A DNA stretch of 64,000 nt, from assembly GCA_030220185.1 (NCBI GenBank), contig JASPKZ010004953.1:248001-312000 (forward strand), written 5' to 3'. The notes beneath the pieces are model-generated. The model did no database searches. It saw only the letters and a program-made list of their open reading frames with translations, and was not told the origin of the DNA. Within the stretch, counting starts at the first letter, position 1. Each line of letters starts with the position of its first letter. Of the stretch, positions 54,601-64,000 are shown piece after piece. Source of the DNA: Diploptera punctata. Its lineage: Eukaryota > Arthropoda > Insecta > Blattodea > Blaberidae. The position numbers were made by a program, and so were the translations under genes.

Positions 54601-56157
54601 ATTCCTTGGTGCAGAGCTATAGGACTTATGCTGATAGATCCTGTGCTGCAGCTGAGGGGGAATTGGTTAGATTTTTTTTTATATGAGAATAATTCTTGCA
54701 TTTTTGGTAAAAATGCCTATATTTTCTGTTGATTTATGACTCCCTAAGGCTCATGTTGAGGCAGGGTTTAAGGCATGATTCCTTGGTGCAGAGCAATAGG
54801 ACTCATGCTGATAGATCCTGTGCTGCAGCTGAGCGGTTTAAGGCATGATTCCTTGGTGCAGAGCTATAGGACTCATGCTGATAGAAGATCCTGTGCTGCA
54901 GCTGAGCGGTTTATGGCATGATTCCTTGGTGCAGAGCTATAGGACTCATGCTGATAGAACCTGTGCTGCAGCTGACCGGTTTATGGCATGATTCCTTTGG
55001 TGCAGAGCTATAGGACTCATGATGATAGATCCTGTGCTGCAGCTGAGCGGTTTAAGCCACAATTCCTTGGTGCAGAGCTATAGGACTCATGCTGATAGAT
55101 CCTGTGCTACAGGTGAGCGGTTTAAGGCACGATTCCTTGGTGCAGAGCTATAGGACTCATGCTGATAGATCCTGTGCTGCAGCTGAGCGGTTTAAGGCAC
55201 GATTCCTTGGTGCAGAGCTATAGGACTCATGCTGATAGATCCTGTACTGCAGCTGAGCGGTTTAAGGCACGATTTCTTGGTGCAGAGCTATAGGACTCAT
55301 GCTGATAGAAGATCCTGTGATGCAGCTGAGCGGTTTAAGGCATGATTCCTTGGTGCAGAGGTATAGGACTCATGCTGATAGATCCTGCGCTGCAGCTGAG
55401 CGGTTTAAGGCATGATTCCTTGGTGCAGAGCTATATGACACATGCTGATAGATCCTGTGCTGCAGCTGAGCGGTTTAAGGCATGATTCCTTGGTGCAGAG
55501 CTATAGGCCTCATGCTGATAGATCCTGTGCTGCAGCTGAGTGGTTTAAGGCATGATTCCTTGGTGCAGAGCTATAGGACTCATGCTGATAGATCCTGTGC
55601 TGCAGCTGAGCGGTTTAAGGCATGATTCCTTGGTGCAGAGCTATAGGACTCATGTTGATAGATCCTGTGCTGCAGCTGACCGGTTTAAGGCATGATTCCT
55701 TGGTGCAGAGCTATAGGACTCATGTTGATAGATCCTGTGCTGCAGCTGAGCGGTTTAAGGCATGATTCCTTGGTGCAGAGCTATAGGACTCATGCTGATA
55801 GATCCTGTGCTGCAGCTGAGCTGTCTAAAGCATGATTCCTTGGTGCAGAGCTATAGGACTCATGTTGATATAGATCCTGTACTGCAGCTGAGCGGTTTAA
55901 GGCACGATTCCTTGGTGCAGAGCTATAGGACTCATGCTGATAGATCCTGTGCTGCAGCTGAGCAGTTTAAGGCATGATTCCTTGGTGCAGAGCTATGGGA
56001 TTCATGCTGATAGATCCTGTGCTGCAGCTGAGCGGTTTATGGCATGATTCCTTGGGGCAGAACTATAGGACTCATGCTGATAGATCCTGTACTGCAACTG
56101 AGCGGTTTAAGGCACGATTCCTTGGTGCAGAGCTATAGGACTCATGCTGATAGATCC
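51619..56157 (+). repeat. Satellite array, 70-bp monomer, about 63 copies
   Basis: The monomer begins GATCCTGTGCTGCAGCTGAG and continues CGGTTTAAGGCATGATTCCT, TGGTGCAGAGCTATAGGACT, CATGCTGATA. Most copies differ at only a few positions. Variants include a 73-bp form with an extra AGA (GATAGAAGATCC), an ACTCGTGATGATAG form, and CCGCAGCTCAG and CAACTGAGCGG forms. Local four-monomer blocks repeat, near 52247-52812 and 52890-53450. Each standard monomer carries PstI (CTGCAG) and PvuII (CAGCTG) sites. No gene. Confidence 0.95.
54656..54764. repeat. Non-satellite interruption in the array
   Basis: About 109 bp starting GGGGAATTGGTTAGATTTTT replaces part of one monomer; the array resumes at GGTTTAAGGC. 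The right part (GACTCCCTAAGGCTCATGTT) weakly resembles the monomer end, so it may be partly a decayed monomer. Confidence 0.7.
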
Positions 56158-57153
56158 ATTTTGAACATCCAATATGATATTTTCTATAATTATGTTTAAG
56201 CAGTTTTTTAGAATATTGGCATACATTTTATAGCACGTATTCAATATACTTATTCCTCTATAATTAGAACAGTTTTGTCTGTTTCCTTTTTTATATATGG
56301 GGTATATTTTGGCGATTTTGCATTCTTCGGATGTATATCCAAATTTCCAACGTATATTTATAAAATCTAGTAGACGAACGTTTAGAGGAAACGATGCATA
56401 TTTAATTAATCCTATGTTCGTATTATCGATACCCGGTGTCTTTTTGTTATGGAAATGATCAATAGAAGTTGTTAATTCCTCTATGGTTATTAAATCTACG
56501 TGTTCACCTATTTGTATTATTTCTTCTTCATTTTCTTCTGAATTTTTTTTGCCCTTAATTCTTGATAGTATTCTATCCATTTTTCTTCTGAAATATTATT
56601 TAATTTAAGTGTATCTCTTGTTTCATTATTTAAATGTTTCATAATTTTGTATGCCTTTTCTTGTTTTCCATGTACATCGTGTTCGATATCACTTATATAT
56701 TCATCCCATATTGTTCTTTTAGTTTTTCTAACTTCTCTACAAACTATTGCGCTTTTTATTTTGTATCCAGTTAATGATTCATTTGTTTTCCTATTGAGAT
56801 AATTTAGATACGCCGTTTTCTTTTCATTTATTAGTTGTTCTAAGTCCTTATTCCAAATTATTTTTTTTTTATAATATGATTTCTTTCTCATTCCTAAAGA
56901 TTCTTTTGCAGCTTGAGTTATTATTCTTTTAATCTCATCCCAGTCTTCATTTATATTTCTACTTATAGGATTTTCTGTAATATACTGGTCTAATCTCTTT
57001 TGATATAGTTATTTAATGGATTCTTGTTGTAATAGGTGAACTTTTAATGTTTCATTATTTTCATTCTTATCATAGTGTAATTTCTTCCATCGGGTTGGAA
57101 TAGCTATTTTTGACATCACAAAAAAATGATCAGAATTAATATCAGGCCCTATT
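56158..57153 (-). mobile_element. RTE-like (second lineage) endonuclease end to RT start, cut by satellite
   Basis: Minus strand from 57153: IGPDINSDHFFVMSKIAIPT (SDH is the last endonuclease motif), KKLHYDKNENNETLKVHLLQ, WDEIKRIITQAAKESLG, an open frame 56891-56517 (IIWNKDLEQLINEKKTAYLN) and after a frame change IEELTTSIDHFHNKKTPGID and NCSNYRGISILNTCYKMYAN. Reading stops at ILDVQNG, just before the expected GFRxGRS motif, where the satellite begins. So the RT is cut exactly at the array edge. Confidence 0.75.
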
Positions 57154-58292
57154 ACAACCTGGATAGATCAGATTATAGAGGTAGCAAAAAAGGGCATGAA
57201 GTCAATAATTTCTATGCATATGATTTATCTAAGATTTCTTGCTCGAGCGGTAGCGGTCAGAGCCTGGGGAAACGGTGTAGAAGTTGAAGGATATCTGCTA
57301 AATATAGATTGGAATGTCGGTTCCGTTACAAATACCACACACAAGATAAGCGAAACCACAACTTTTTTTTAACAACTATATATTGCACTGAATTAAATAA
57401 ACCCTTTAGAAAAATACTCGTAATTATAACAAACACAAATAACAAATCTTTATTTTATGACGCTAATTTAGATGAGTTAACAAGCTAAAATGAGAGAACT
57501 CAGAATATTTTAATGTATATTTTCTTATTTAGAACAAGTTAGAAAAGTTCGTTTTTAAATGACTTCTTCGTTTAATATTTCTACGTTATAGTTAATATTC
57601 ACAAGTACCAGAGAATTATAATCTCTGTTTTAAAGTTAGTCTATTCAAATCAAAAGATAGTTAATATCTTTATTTATCCAAACTATTTCAAAGTGAATTC
57701 AACCTGGAACTTTATTGAAAATTCAGAAAATTGTATTTATACTTACACCCTCCGAGATTTGAAATCATGTCCAAGAGTGGTTTCTACGATCAGCCTTCCG
57801 TCTGATTTCTGCCTAAAAACCGCGAGTATTTATTTAATAATTTAGTTCCCCTTCCAGCTAGATTCCGTGGCGGCCATATCATTATTTCCTTCCTAATCTT
57901 TGGTAATAATTTGGTTTTTGTCAGGGTCAGATTATATAAGGTGTTTGTTCCCCTTATATAATGTGTTATTCAAAGGTACAATATTTTCAGCTTTTATTCT
58001 AATCTTTCGTAAATGTGTCCTAATAGCTTGAAAATATGTTGATTCAAAGACCTGACCTGTTAGGTTATGACATGCATTTTCCCAGATATTTTAATATTTT
58101 ATTAATTTTCCCTCGTGTTTTTATTTCTTAAAGCCCTTTTATACATTTGATTATGGTCTTATCAGAGTTTCAACGTTGATTATTTTTCCTCTATCTTCCG
58201 GTATAATACATAAGTATATATCGCCTCTGCTTAAATATTTTTTATCTATTTTCTATTATACTTTCAATTAAGCCCTCTTGTATTTATAATAG
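57154..58292. other. No gene recognised
   Basis: AT-rich. Sequence near 57160-57300 is GC-richer but has no long frame. Confidence 0.4.
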
Positions 58293-58306
58293 GCCCTCTA
58301 TATACT

Positions 58307-58359
58307 TACTTACTCACTGGCACTATCGAACCCGTAGGTTCATGGCCGCACGGACATAA
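58307..58359 (-). mobile_element. 53-bp RTE tail insertion with 14-bp TSD
   Basis: Only the last part of an RTE element (TACTTACTCACTGGCACTAT to GGCCGCACGGACATAA, i.e. the AMNLRVR end and tail) is present. It is flanked by GCCCTCTATATACT at 58293-58306 and 58360-58373. An extreme 5' truncation. Confidence 0.85.
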
Positions 58360-58495
58360 GCCCTCTATATACTGTAGTAAATCTTGTAACTTTTTTATAT
58401 TTCAATTAAAAGTTTACATAAAAAATAGTTTCTTGAGTTATTGGATTTTACAAATATGTTATTTATTGTGTGTGAGATTTAAATATGTGAATGAT

Positions 58496-58854
58496 TGACG
58501 GTTTTATTATTAATTTAACACTTCTCATTGAAGGATAAATTATATTTGAAGAGAGAAATTTTCGCCTAGACCGAGACTCGAACCCGGGACCCTTGGCTTT
58601 CCGGGCCAAGTGCTCTACCAACTGAGCTACCGAGGCGAGTTGCGATCTAGACGCAAATTTTTCTCTTATATACGTAGTAATTCCCTCTCGCCAAATGCTT
58701 GAAATCGTAGCTTCTATCTTGCAAATAAGAGAAAAATTTGCGTCTAGATCGTAACTCGCCTCGGTAGCTCGGTTGGTAGAGCACTTGGCCTGGAAAGCCA
58801 AGGGTCCCGGGTTCGAGTCTCGGTCTAGGCGAAAATTTTTCTCTTCAAATATAA
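58496..58854. mobile_element. tRNA-core foldback element (family T1) with 11-bp TSD
   Basis: TSD ATGTGAATGAT at 58485-58495 and 58855-58865. It starts TGACGGTTTTATTATTAATT, the same end as the 16.7-kb element. Two tRNA-like cores face each other: 58563-58636 on the minus strand and 58758-58831 on the plus strand, so the element is a head-to-head inverted dimer with a shortened centre (58670-58730). It ends TTTTCTCTTCAAATATAA. Confidence 0.75.
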
Positions 58855-58865
58855 ATGTGAATGAT

Positions 58866-60389
58866 ATTTATAAATCTCACTGGCTGTCTCTTGCTTTCAA
58901 TATCCAAACATATACAAGAAATTATATAGGGATGATGTCAACATTCAGTTGTAAGTCCCTTAAATCGGATAACAAAAATGTTGTTATTCAGCAGCTAAAT
59001 ACATATCAGCTGTCAATCACATGCTCCATGTTATCCTATTTTATGTTGTTATAAAATAGGATAACAAAGTCTTCATGTTTTTAATTAGTTATTTAAATAG
59101 TCTTACTATTATAGGAAATAAACCCTCATATTGTAGGAAATATTAGTTTTAGTTTGGAATTCTGATTCATGTAGTAACAATATACAGTTAGGAATTTGGT
59201 CCTGGAAACATCCAGAACAAAAATATAACCTTAGGCTGAGAAAGTCGGGTTAATTTGGAATGTGAAAGCAGAGGAAAACTGAAACATTTCCCACATTCCA
59301 AAGCTACAGTCAGAACAAAGTACCGTTAGGGCATACAACTTGCTATGCTTAGAGAGGGTGAGAGAGAGGGCAAAAGTGGGTTGAACACCAAGCCTCAGAA
59401 TAGATTTTACAGTTAGGGCTTTAGAGGGAAACATAAAAGGTTGGTCAGGGGATGAACGGGATCTGACTGTCTATAGAGCTGCTGAAGCTAAGTCTGCAAC
59501 ATGTTATTCTTAATAGGATTTTGAGGTTTGTGACAAATACCAAAAAAATGATACATTAGTCTCTACTCAAATTACTTCCAATCACTGGTGAGCTGATTCA
59601 CCGTGAGCAATTGCTGATATCGAATTAATGGCTGATTTACCGGTCATGCATGAAAGTTGACGTTTTCGTAATATTGGCAATGAATTACCCAGAATTCTCA
59701 GCGATAAAACCACTTCCGTTATTTTCGTCTGCTATAGAGGAACGCATTTTTGCTTGCGTCCCGCAAATAATACCGTATACAATGACGTCTGCGTCGCGCA
59801 ATATTACGCCGATTCTCCTGTTCTTCCAGTTGAATTCTTTGGTAGACTCTATCAAATTCCTCTTCTCCGCGTATACCGAAAACATGATCGAAGTCTTCAA
59901 GGTCCGACATCTTGGATAAAGCTGCAAAGGTTTCAAACTACATCGGTTCCCTTCGGAATTTTCACGATAAGTTTCTATCTTGAGCTATGATCTTAAGGTA
60001 CCTCATCAGGTAGCTTACAATTATTATCGCATGAATAGATTTCTGAGTAAGCAAAATGTATTTGGATAAAACTTTCTCAGCAGGGAACGCTTTTTACTGT
60101 CTAATGCGTTCAAACATTCGACCCTAGATCTTATAGCTTGTGGATAGGAACCAATTGAAGTAGTATGAAAAATAAGATAAAGTTACGAATATGATATGAG
60201 TAAGTCAGGTCATGTGGCAGAGTTTCAACCTACTACAGCATAATCTCTCTCTTTCTCTACCAAAGCTTTCTAAATTTGTAAGAATATCATGTGATGCAAG
60301 CTATCCCAGATCTCTTGGGTCAAATCAATACCCGAGCATCTTCATGATCATCAATTACAGTCATGGATTAGGCCATTGGTCTGTTCAGC
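58866..60389. other. No clear gene; one small hairpin and one coding-like frame
   Basis: A perfect hairpin with 15-bp arms (GTTATCCTATTTTAT) lies at 59030-59065. At 59910-59719 (minus) a 63-codon frame starts MSDLEDFDHVFGIRGEEEFD and contains a basic run QENRRNIARRRRHCIRYYLR. It looks coding in composition but matches no family I know; it could be an exon or an old transposon piece. Confidence 0.35.
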
Positions 60390-60722
60390 TTCAGGATAGA
60401 AATTGATCCCTCCATCGCGTCTTAGGTCTTCCTGGGTCTCTTCGCCCTGTGGGTCTGTAGTTGAATAGCTGCAGAGGTAGTCTATTGTTTGGCATTCTAA
60501 GGAGGTTTTCTTGCCAATTATTTTGGTATATTTGGATGGTTTCAGTTATTCCTGCTGTGTTGACTGCTTTGCGGATATCTTCATTACATATGTGGCCATA
60601 AAGTGTATAACCCGCTAAAGGTCTTAATAACTTCATTTCTGCAGCTATTATTCTATTTCATTTACCTGTAGTAAGAGTCAGGTTTCAGAGCCATAAAGTA
60701 GAGTTCGAAGAGCCATTATTTT
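60390..60722 (-). mobile_element. RTE-like C-terminal remnant
   Basis: Minus strand: MALRTLLYGSET near 60710, then 60636-60391 KLLRPLAGYTLYGHICNEDI, QIYQNNWQENLLRMPNNRLP and the C-terminal GRRDPGRPKTRW. Matches the YGSETW ... GRPxxRW layout of RTE C-termini. 5' and 3' ends missing. Confidence 0.65.
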
Positions 60723-60809
60723 GTAAAATTTTAGAATTTACCAAGTATTTTACAATAAGTATATAATATAATATTTAATTTTAGGAAGTTATATTTTGAG
60801 GTTATTTTA

Positions 60810-61006
60810 ATTATATTATTTTTGGTCTGGACATCTTACCTCAATATTAATGTTGATTTGTTCTTGGACATGTTTTCAAAACAATTCTCTGTTTTATCTT
60901 CAGCTTTCCCAGACTGAAGATAAAACAGAGAATTGTTTTGAAACATGTCCAAGAACAAATCAACATTAATATTGAGGTAAGATGTCCAGACCAAAAATAA
61001 TATAAT
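60810..61006. mobile_element. Foldback hairpin MITE, long copy
   Basis: Arms 60810-60903 and 60914-61006 (about 94 bp, one base of difference) with a 10-base centre. It includes the whole arm of the copy at 11.2 kb plus an inner 20 bp (CTCTGTTTTATCTTCAG) that the short copy has lost. It lies about 1.05 kb upstream of the ZNFX1-like exon. Confidence 0.85.
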
Positions 61007-61552
61007 ATAAGTATATAATATGTTCAAAAATGTTAATTTCAAGTTCTACAATATCTGATGAATTAATAGGTATATTATGTGCTGTTCCATAATCAATAAA
61101 GCTATCAATACACATCTGGATTTTTTCCTGTCACATCAATATTTGAAACTTTAGTAAGAATCAAAGAGGAAATGATGCTAGATCCTACTGCCTGCCTTAT
61201 GTAACAGATACCTGGAATATTAGATTTTGCAAAATATCACTTGCATTTTTACTGCATTTATCAAGATTGGTAGATGTCACTTCCAAGTTTTATAATTATT
61301 TTTAAATTTAAATCCTATAAAAATGCTCCTCAAACTTGTTAATCATTGAATAACTCGAACTTGGATGCTATCCTTTTTGTGTAATCCTAACTTAAAGTAC
61401 TCAGTTTGGACTCCTCTACCATTTTTTTTATTTAACTCCAGAGAGGACATATGTATTTTAAATTAGAAACAATGTTATTGACTTTTTTTTAGGTTTTAAT
61501 TTTTTTTTACTTTATTAAACACAATGTGTACATTAATTTTAAGTTAGCTTTT
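61007..61552. other. No gene recognised
   Basis: AT-rich; presumably intron or upstream region of the gene at 62.06 kb. Confidence 0.4.
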
Positions 61553-62014
61553 TTACCAGTCTTTAATTACTGTGTTTAGTGGTAGAGTCCTGTTTCTACA
61601 CTTCGCTAGATGATATTTGGGACATGGATTGTTGCATAATTTACAGATGCAGTCCTCCTTGGGTTCATGGTACATATTGTTCAGGCATATATTCCCATGA
61701 AATCCATGGGCTGCGAAGCGTGTGTACAGGTGTTGAAGTTCGAAGTTCGGTTGCTTCCAGGTTTCTGTTTTCATTGCGTCTGTTTCCATAATTTCTGTCG
61801 GTATCTGAGCGGCTTTGTTCTGTCTCTCCTCAATGACGATTCTGTATGCTTGCGTTTCCGGTAGTCTGAAACAGTGTCTGATATCTTCGATGAAGAAGGA
61901 TTCTTGGGCTATTGTATAGGCATAACTATTTCTTGTATATTTTGAAATTGACAGTGCTCTTTTGAGAATAATTTTGATAGTATAAAGGTACTGGACATTT
62001 TGGCATCCCATCAT
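61553..62014 (-). mobile_element. LINE 3' end, same group as 22.1 and 38.7 kb copies
   Basis: The minus-strand frame is open for 153 codons: ILKRALSISKYTRNSYAYTI, QESFFIEDIRHCFRLPETQA, KTETWKQPNFELQHLYTRFA and the zinc-knuckle-like CICKLCNNPCPKYHLAKC, then a stop at 61553. Only thumb and C-terminus remain. It ends about 25 bases from the polypyrimidine tract of the ZNFX1-like exon, antisense to that gene. Confidence 0.8.
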
Positions 62015-62040
62015 TAACTGTAACTATAATGAATTAATTT

Positions 62041-62056
62041 ATTCTTTTTTTTTCAG
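62041..62056 (+). promoter_or_regulatory. 3' splice site of the ZNFX1-like exon
   Basis: ATTCTTTTTTTTTCAG is a polypyrimidine tract ending in CAG, followed by GTTATTGGGG. The ATG lies 28 bases into the exon, so at least one upstream 5'-UTR exon is expected. Confidence 0.7.
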
Positions 62057-62084
62057 GTTATTGGGGATTGAATACATTTTAAGA

Positions 62085-64000
62085 ATGTCGGAAAGTTTAG
62101 CGGATAGTTTATATGAATCTTTATCACAATTACAAAGCTCTAATGAAGAGATTAATGGAGGAGCTATAGCTAGTTCATGTTCATCAATTGGCAGTCACAA
62201 TGCTTCAGGAAGTATTAGTAAAAGTTTAGAAAATGTAATTCAACAAACAGAATGTAAATCACAGGGGGTTAGTGCAACTAGAGGTGAATTGGAATCTGAT
62301 GAATTTCCTCAAAATAGAAATATTTATGTACCACGACACAAAAGAACAGAATATTCAAAACAAACAATAGAGGAAGAGAAATTATCTGGTGAAATTTCTC
62401 AGAAGAAAAACACTTATATACCACCATATAGAAGAAAAGGGTACTCAAGTCCATATGAATCTAAATACACAGCAAAATCAGAGTCTGTATCATTATCAGA
62501 AATTCAGAGCTCAAAATTGCAGACTGGAGTGGCTAGATTTCATTCATCTTCATCTCACAGTTTTGGTTCCTATAAAGATTATGATAAAAATCAAGAAAAC
62601 AAAAATATTTCTGATTCAAAGTGCGTAAAAAAAGATAATTTTTCAAAGACAAGTTATAAAACCTATAATGCATATTCTAAAAGCAAGAATGTTAAATCTG
62701 ATAGAGCAGCAAGAAATGAATTTCGTAATCACAATACAAGTAAGTGGTTAGAAGATTTGGAAGATAAAACTCCCTCAGTTACACTTAAGACTGTAGGGGA
62801 AAATATAAAACATTTTGAGACTATTATGAATCAGCAATTAAACCAAGACTTGCTAATTAAGCTGTTTAAAGTTATTGTAAAATTGTGTACAGTAGAAACA
62901 AATGACACTGTCATTACCATTCTCTCTTGTGCTATTAATAGAATGTTCATTGATCAACTTTCAAACCATATTTTTCAACATATTGGAAGCCAAAATAAAA
63001 ATGTAATTGAGAAAATTCTCCTTGAAGATGTCTTTGTTTTCTTGGGTACACTGGCTAAACTTTTCCCAAGTAGAATGGCTGATGGTTTTCAAAGCATATT
63101 CATTGCTGTCGATAACTTGATAAAATACTATGAAGATCACAATATCACTGATATTGACACAAAGTTAAAATATCAATTTGAGTATGCAAAAACACTGCAC
63201 ATGACATGTGCCAATAACCAGTCATGCATGAAAAAGGAACGAAATAAAAGTAAAATTGTAGACAAGTCACCAGAGGAAAATTTTCGTGAACTTAATATTT
63301 TCCCAAAGACTGAAGACATTTTGTCTGAAAAAAAATCCTTCATTAGACCAAACATAATAAATGGAAAATATGAAAGTGTGGAACATTATTTGGATATACA
63401 ATTTCGTTTGCTGCGTGAAGATTTCTTTGCTCCGTTAAGAGAAGCCATTTCAGAATACAGAAGTACTAGTGGTCATTTGATGGAAAGAATAGATAATATA
63501 AGAATATATAGAAAAGTAAGATTTCTCAGGCCAAATATTGAAAGACATACAGTTGGATTGGTTGTCTCATTTGACCATAATAATCTCAAACATATTGATT
63601 GGAATAATTCAAAGATGTTCATGTATGGATCATTACTGCTTTTTTCTAAAGATAATTTTGATAGAATCATATTTGCCACAGTTGCTGGTAGAGATATTAA
63701 TACATTGAAGAATGGACAGATTGTAGTCAAGTTAGAAGATAATATTGCTTATTCTAATGAACTGTTTTTAGATGAGTTTGTAATGGTGGAATCAGAAGTT
63801 TTTTTTGAACCATATCATCATGTTTTGAAGGCATTACATGATATGGAAAGTTACACATTTCCAATGGAAAAATACATAGTACATGTAGAAACTTCACATT
63901 CTATACCAAAGTATATGCTCAGAAATAAGGAATCTGTTTGTGCCAGCATTGGTGACTTTAATTTTAATCCACTGGATGAAGCTTCTTGGCCCAGTGCAAA
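62085..64000 (+). CDS. ZNFX1: ZNFX1-like (NFX1-type zinc finger protein 1), 5' coding part
   Basis: One frame is open from the ATG at 62085 to the window end (638 codons, partial). Residues 1-228 are Ser/Asn/Lys-rich and probably disordered, with two related motifs, NRNIYVPRHKRTEYS near 75 and KKNTYIPPYRRKGYS near 105. Residues about 235-375 are helical (TVGENIKHFETIMNQQLNQD, VFVFLGTLAKLFPSRMADGF), matching the armadillo-like N-terminal domain of ZNFX1. From about 428, YLDIQFRLLREDFFAPLREA, KHIDWNNSKMFMYGSLLLFS and FLDEFVMVESEVFFEPYHHV match the conserved block before the SF1 helicase domain. The helicase and zinc fingers lie beyond the edge. ZNFX1 proteins act in antiviral RNA sensing in vertebrates and small-RNA inheritance in C. 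elegans; that role here is inference. Confidence 0.9.
   Translation, partial: MSESLADSLYESLSQLQSSNEEINGGAIASSCSSIGSHNASGSISKSLENVIQQTECKSQGVSATRGELESDEFPQNRNIYVPRHKRTEYSKQTIEEEKLSGEISQKKNTYIPPYRRKGYSSPYESKYTAKSESVSLSEIQSSKLQTGVARFHSSSSHSFGSYKDYDKNQENKNISDSKCVKKDNFSKTSYKTYNAYSKSKNVKSDRAARNEFRNHNTSKWLEDLEDKTPSVTLKTVGENIKHFETIMNQQLNQDLLIKLFKVIVKLCTVETNDTVITILSCAINRMFIDQLSNHIFQHIGSQNKNVIEKILLEDVFVFLGTLAKLFPSRMADGFQSIFIAVDNLIKYYEDHNITDIDTKLKYQFEYAKTLHMTCANNQSCMKKERNKSKIVDKSPEENFRELNIFPKTEDILSEKKSFIRPNIINGKYESVEHYLDIQFRLLREDFFAPLREAISEYRSTSGHLMERIDNIRIYRKVRFLRPNIERHTVGLVVSFDHNNLKHIDWNNSKMFMYGSLLLFSKDNFDRIIFATVAGRDINTLKNGQIVVKLEDNIAYSNELFLDEFVMVESEVFFEPYHHVLKALHDMESYTFPMEKYIVHVETSHSIPKYMLRNKESVCASIGDFNFNPLDEASWPSA

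Noticed and set aside
55762..55977. 71-codon frame within the satellite
   Set aside because: It arises only because the 70-bp unit shifts frame by one each monomer and small indels keep it open by chance; composition is that of the repeat.
51619..56157. CRISPR-like array
   Set aside because: Monomers are contiguous 70-bp units without unique spacers, in a eukaryotic context; this is a satellite.
60836..61042. 68-codon frame on the minus strand
   Set aside because: It lies entirely within the foldback hairpin and has no independent support.

Overview
The window looks like repeat-dense animal chromosomal DNA, most likely from an insect. The abundant RTE-type retrotransposon ends, the tRNA-derived SINEs with CAT/ATG tracts and the mariner, hAT and DUF4817-like transposon remains resemble what I recall from cockroach and termite genomes (Blattodea, Periplaneta-like). 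That attribution is inference. There are no bacterial operons, rRNA genes or CRISPR arrays. Only one convincing host gene is present: the 5' coding part of a ZNFX1-type gene at the right edge (62085-64000, +), open to the end of the window and preceded by a splice acceptor.

Layout. 0-3.4 kb: RTE 3' end, a complete SINE with target-site duplication (TSD), and a broken hAT transposase gene. 3.5-7.76 kb: a 4.2-kb GATA/GAGA purine-rich simple-repeat block. 7.9-9.7 kb: an internally deleted RTE copy with endonuclease remains. 9.7-16.2 kb: SINEs, tRNA-like remnants, a foldback hairpin, tandem duplications and a decayed RTE. 16.7-19.5 kb: a tRNA-core foldback insertion, a decayed DUF4817-like transposase and a mariner with one homopolymer frameshift. 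20-21.2 kb: a TIR element inserted into a copy of itself. 21.9-24.5 kb: a second TIR element split by a LINE. 27-33 kb: RTE and RTE-like pieces, SINEs and AAT microsatellites. 34-36.8 kb: an RTE bounded by 220-bp direct repeats and carrying two nested DNA elements. 36.5-44.1 kb: repeat copies, a LINE with hammerhead-like motifs on both sides, and a 4-kb inverted-repeat structure holding a Tigger-like element. 44.1-45.15 kb: an inverted plus tandem array of tRNA-core units bounded by a 12-bp direct repeat. 45.8-50.3 kb: LINE RNase H remains, a hAT remnant and SINEs. 50.8-56.2 kb: a MITE and a 4.5-kb satellite of 70-bp monomers. 56.2-62 kb: LINE pieces, a third tRNA-core foldback, and a foldback hairpin 1 kb from the ZNFX1 exon.

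The most promising undescribed elements are (1) tRNA-core foldback/tandem elements that insert as inverted or multimeric units with 11-12-bp TSDs, and (2) two non-autonomous families with 8-bp TSDs whose ends are fixed by nested insertions. Almost all other reading frames are decayed transposon genes or low-complexity artefacts. Identity statements come from reading the sequence by eye; no database search was possible.
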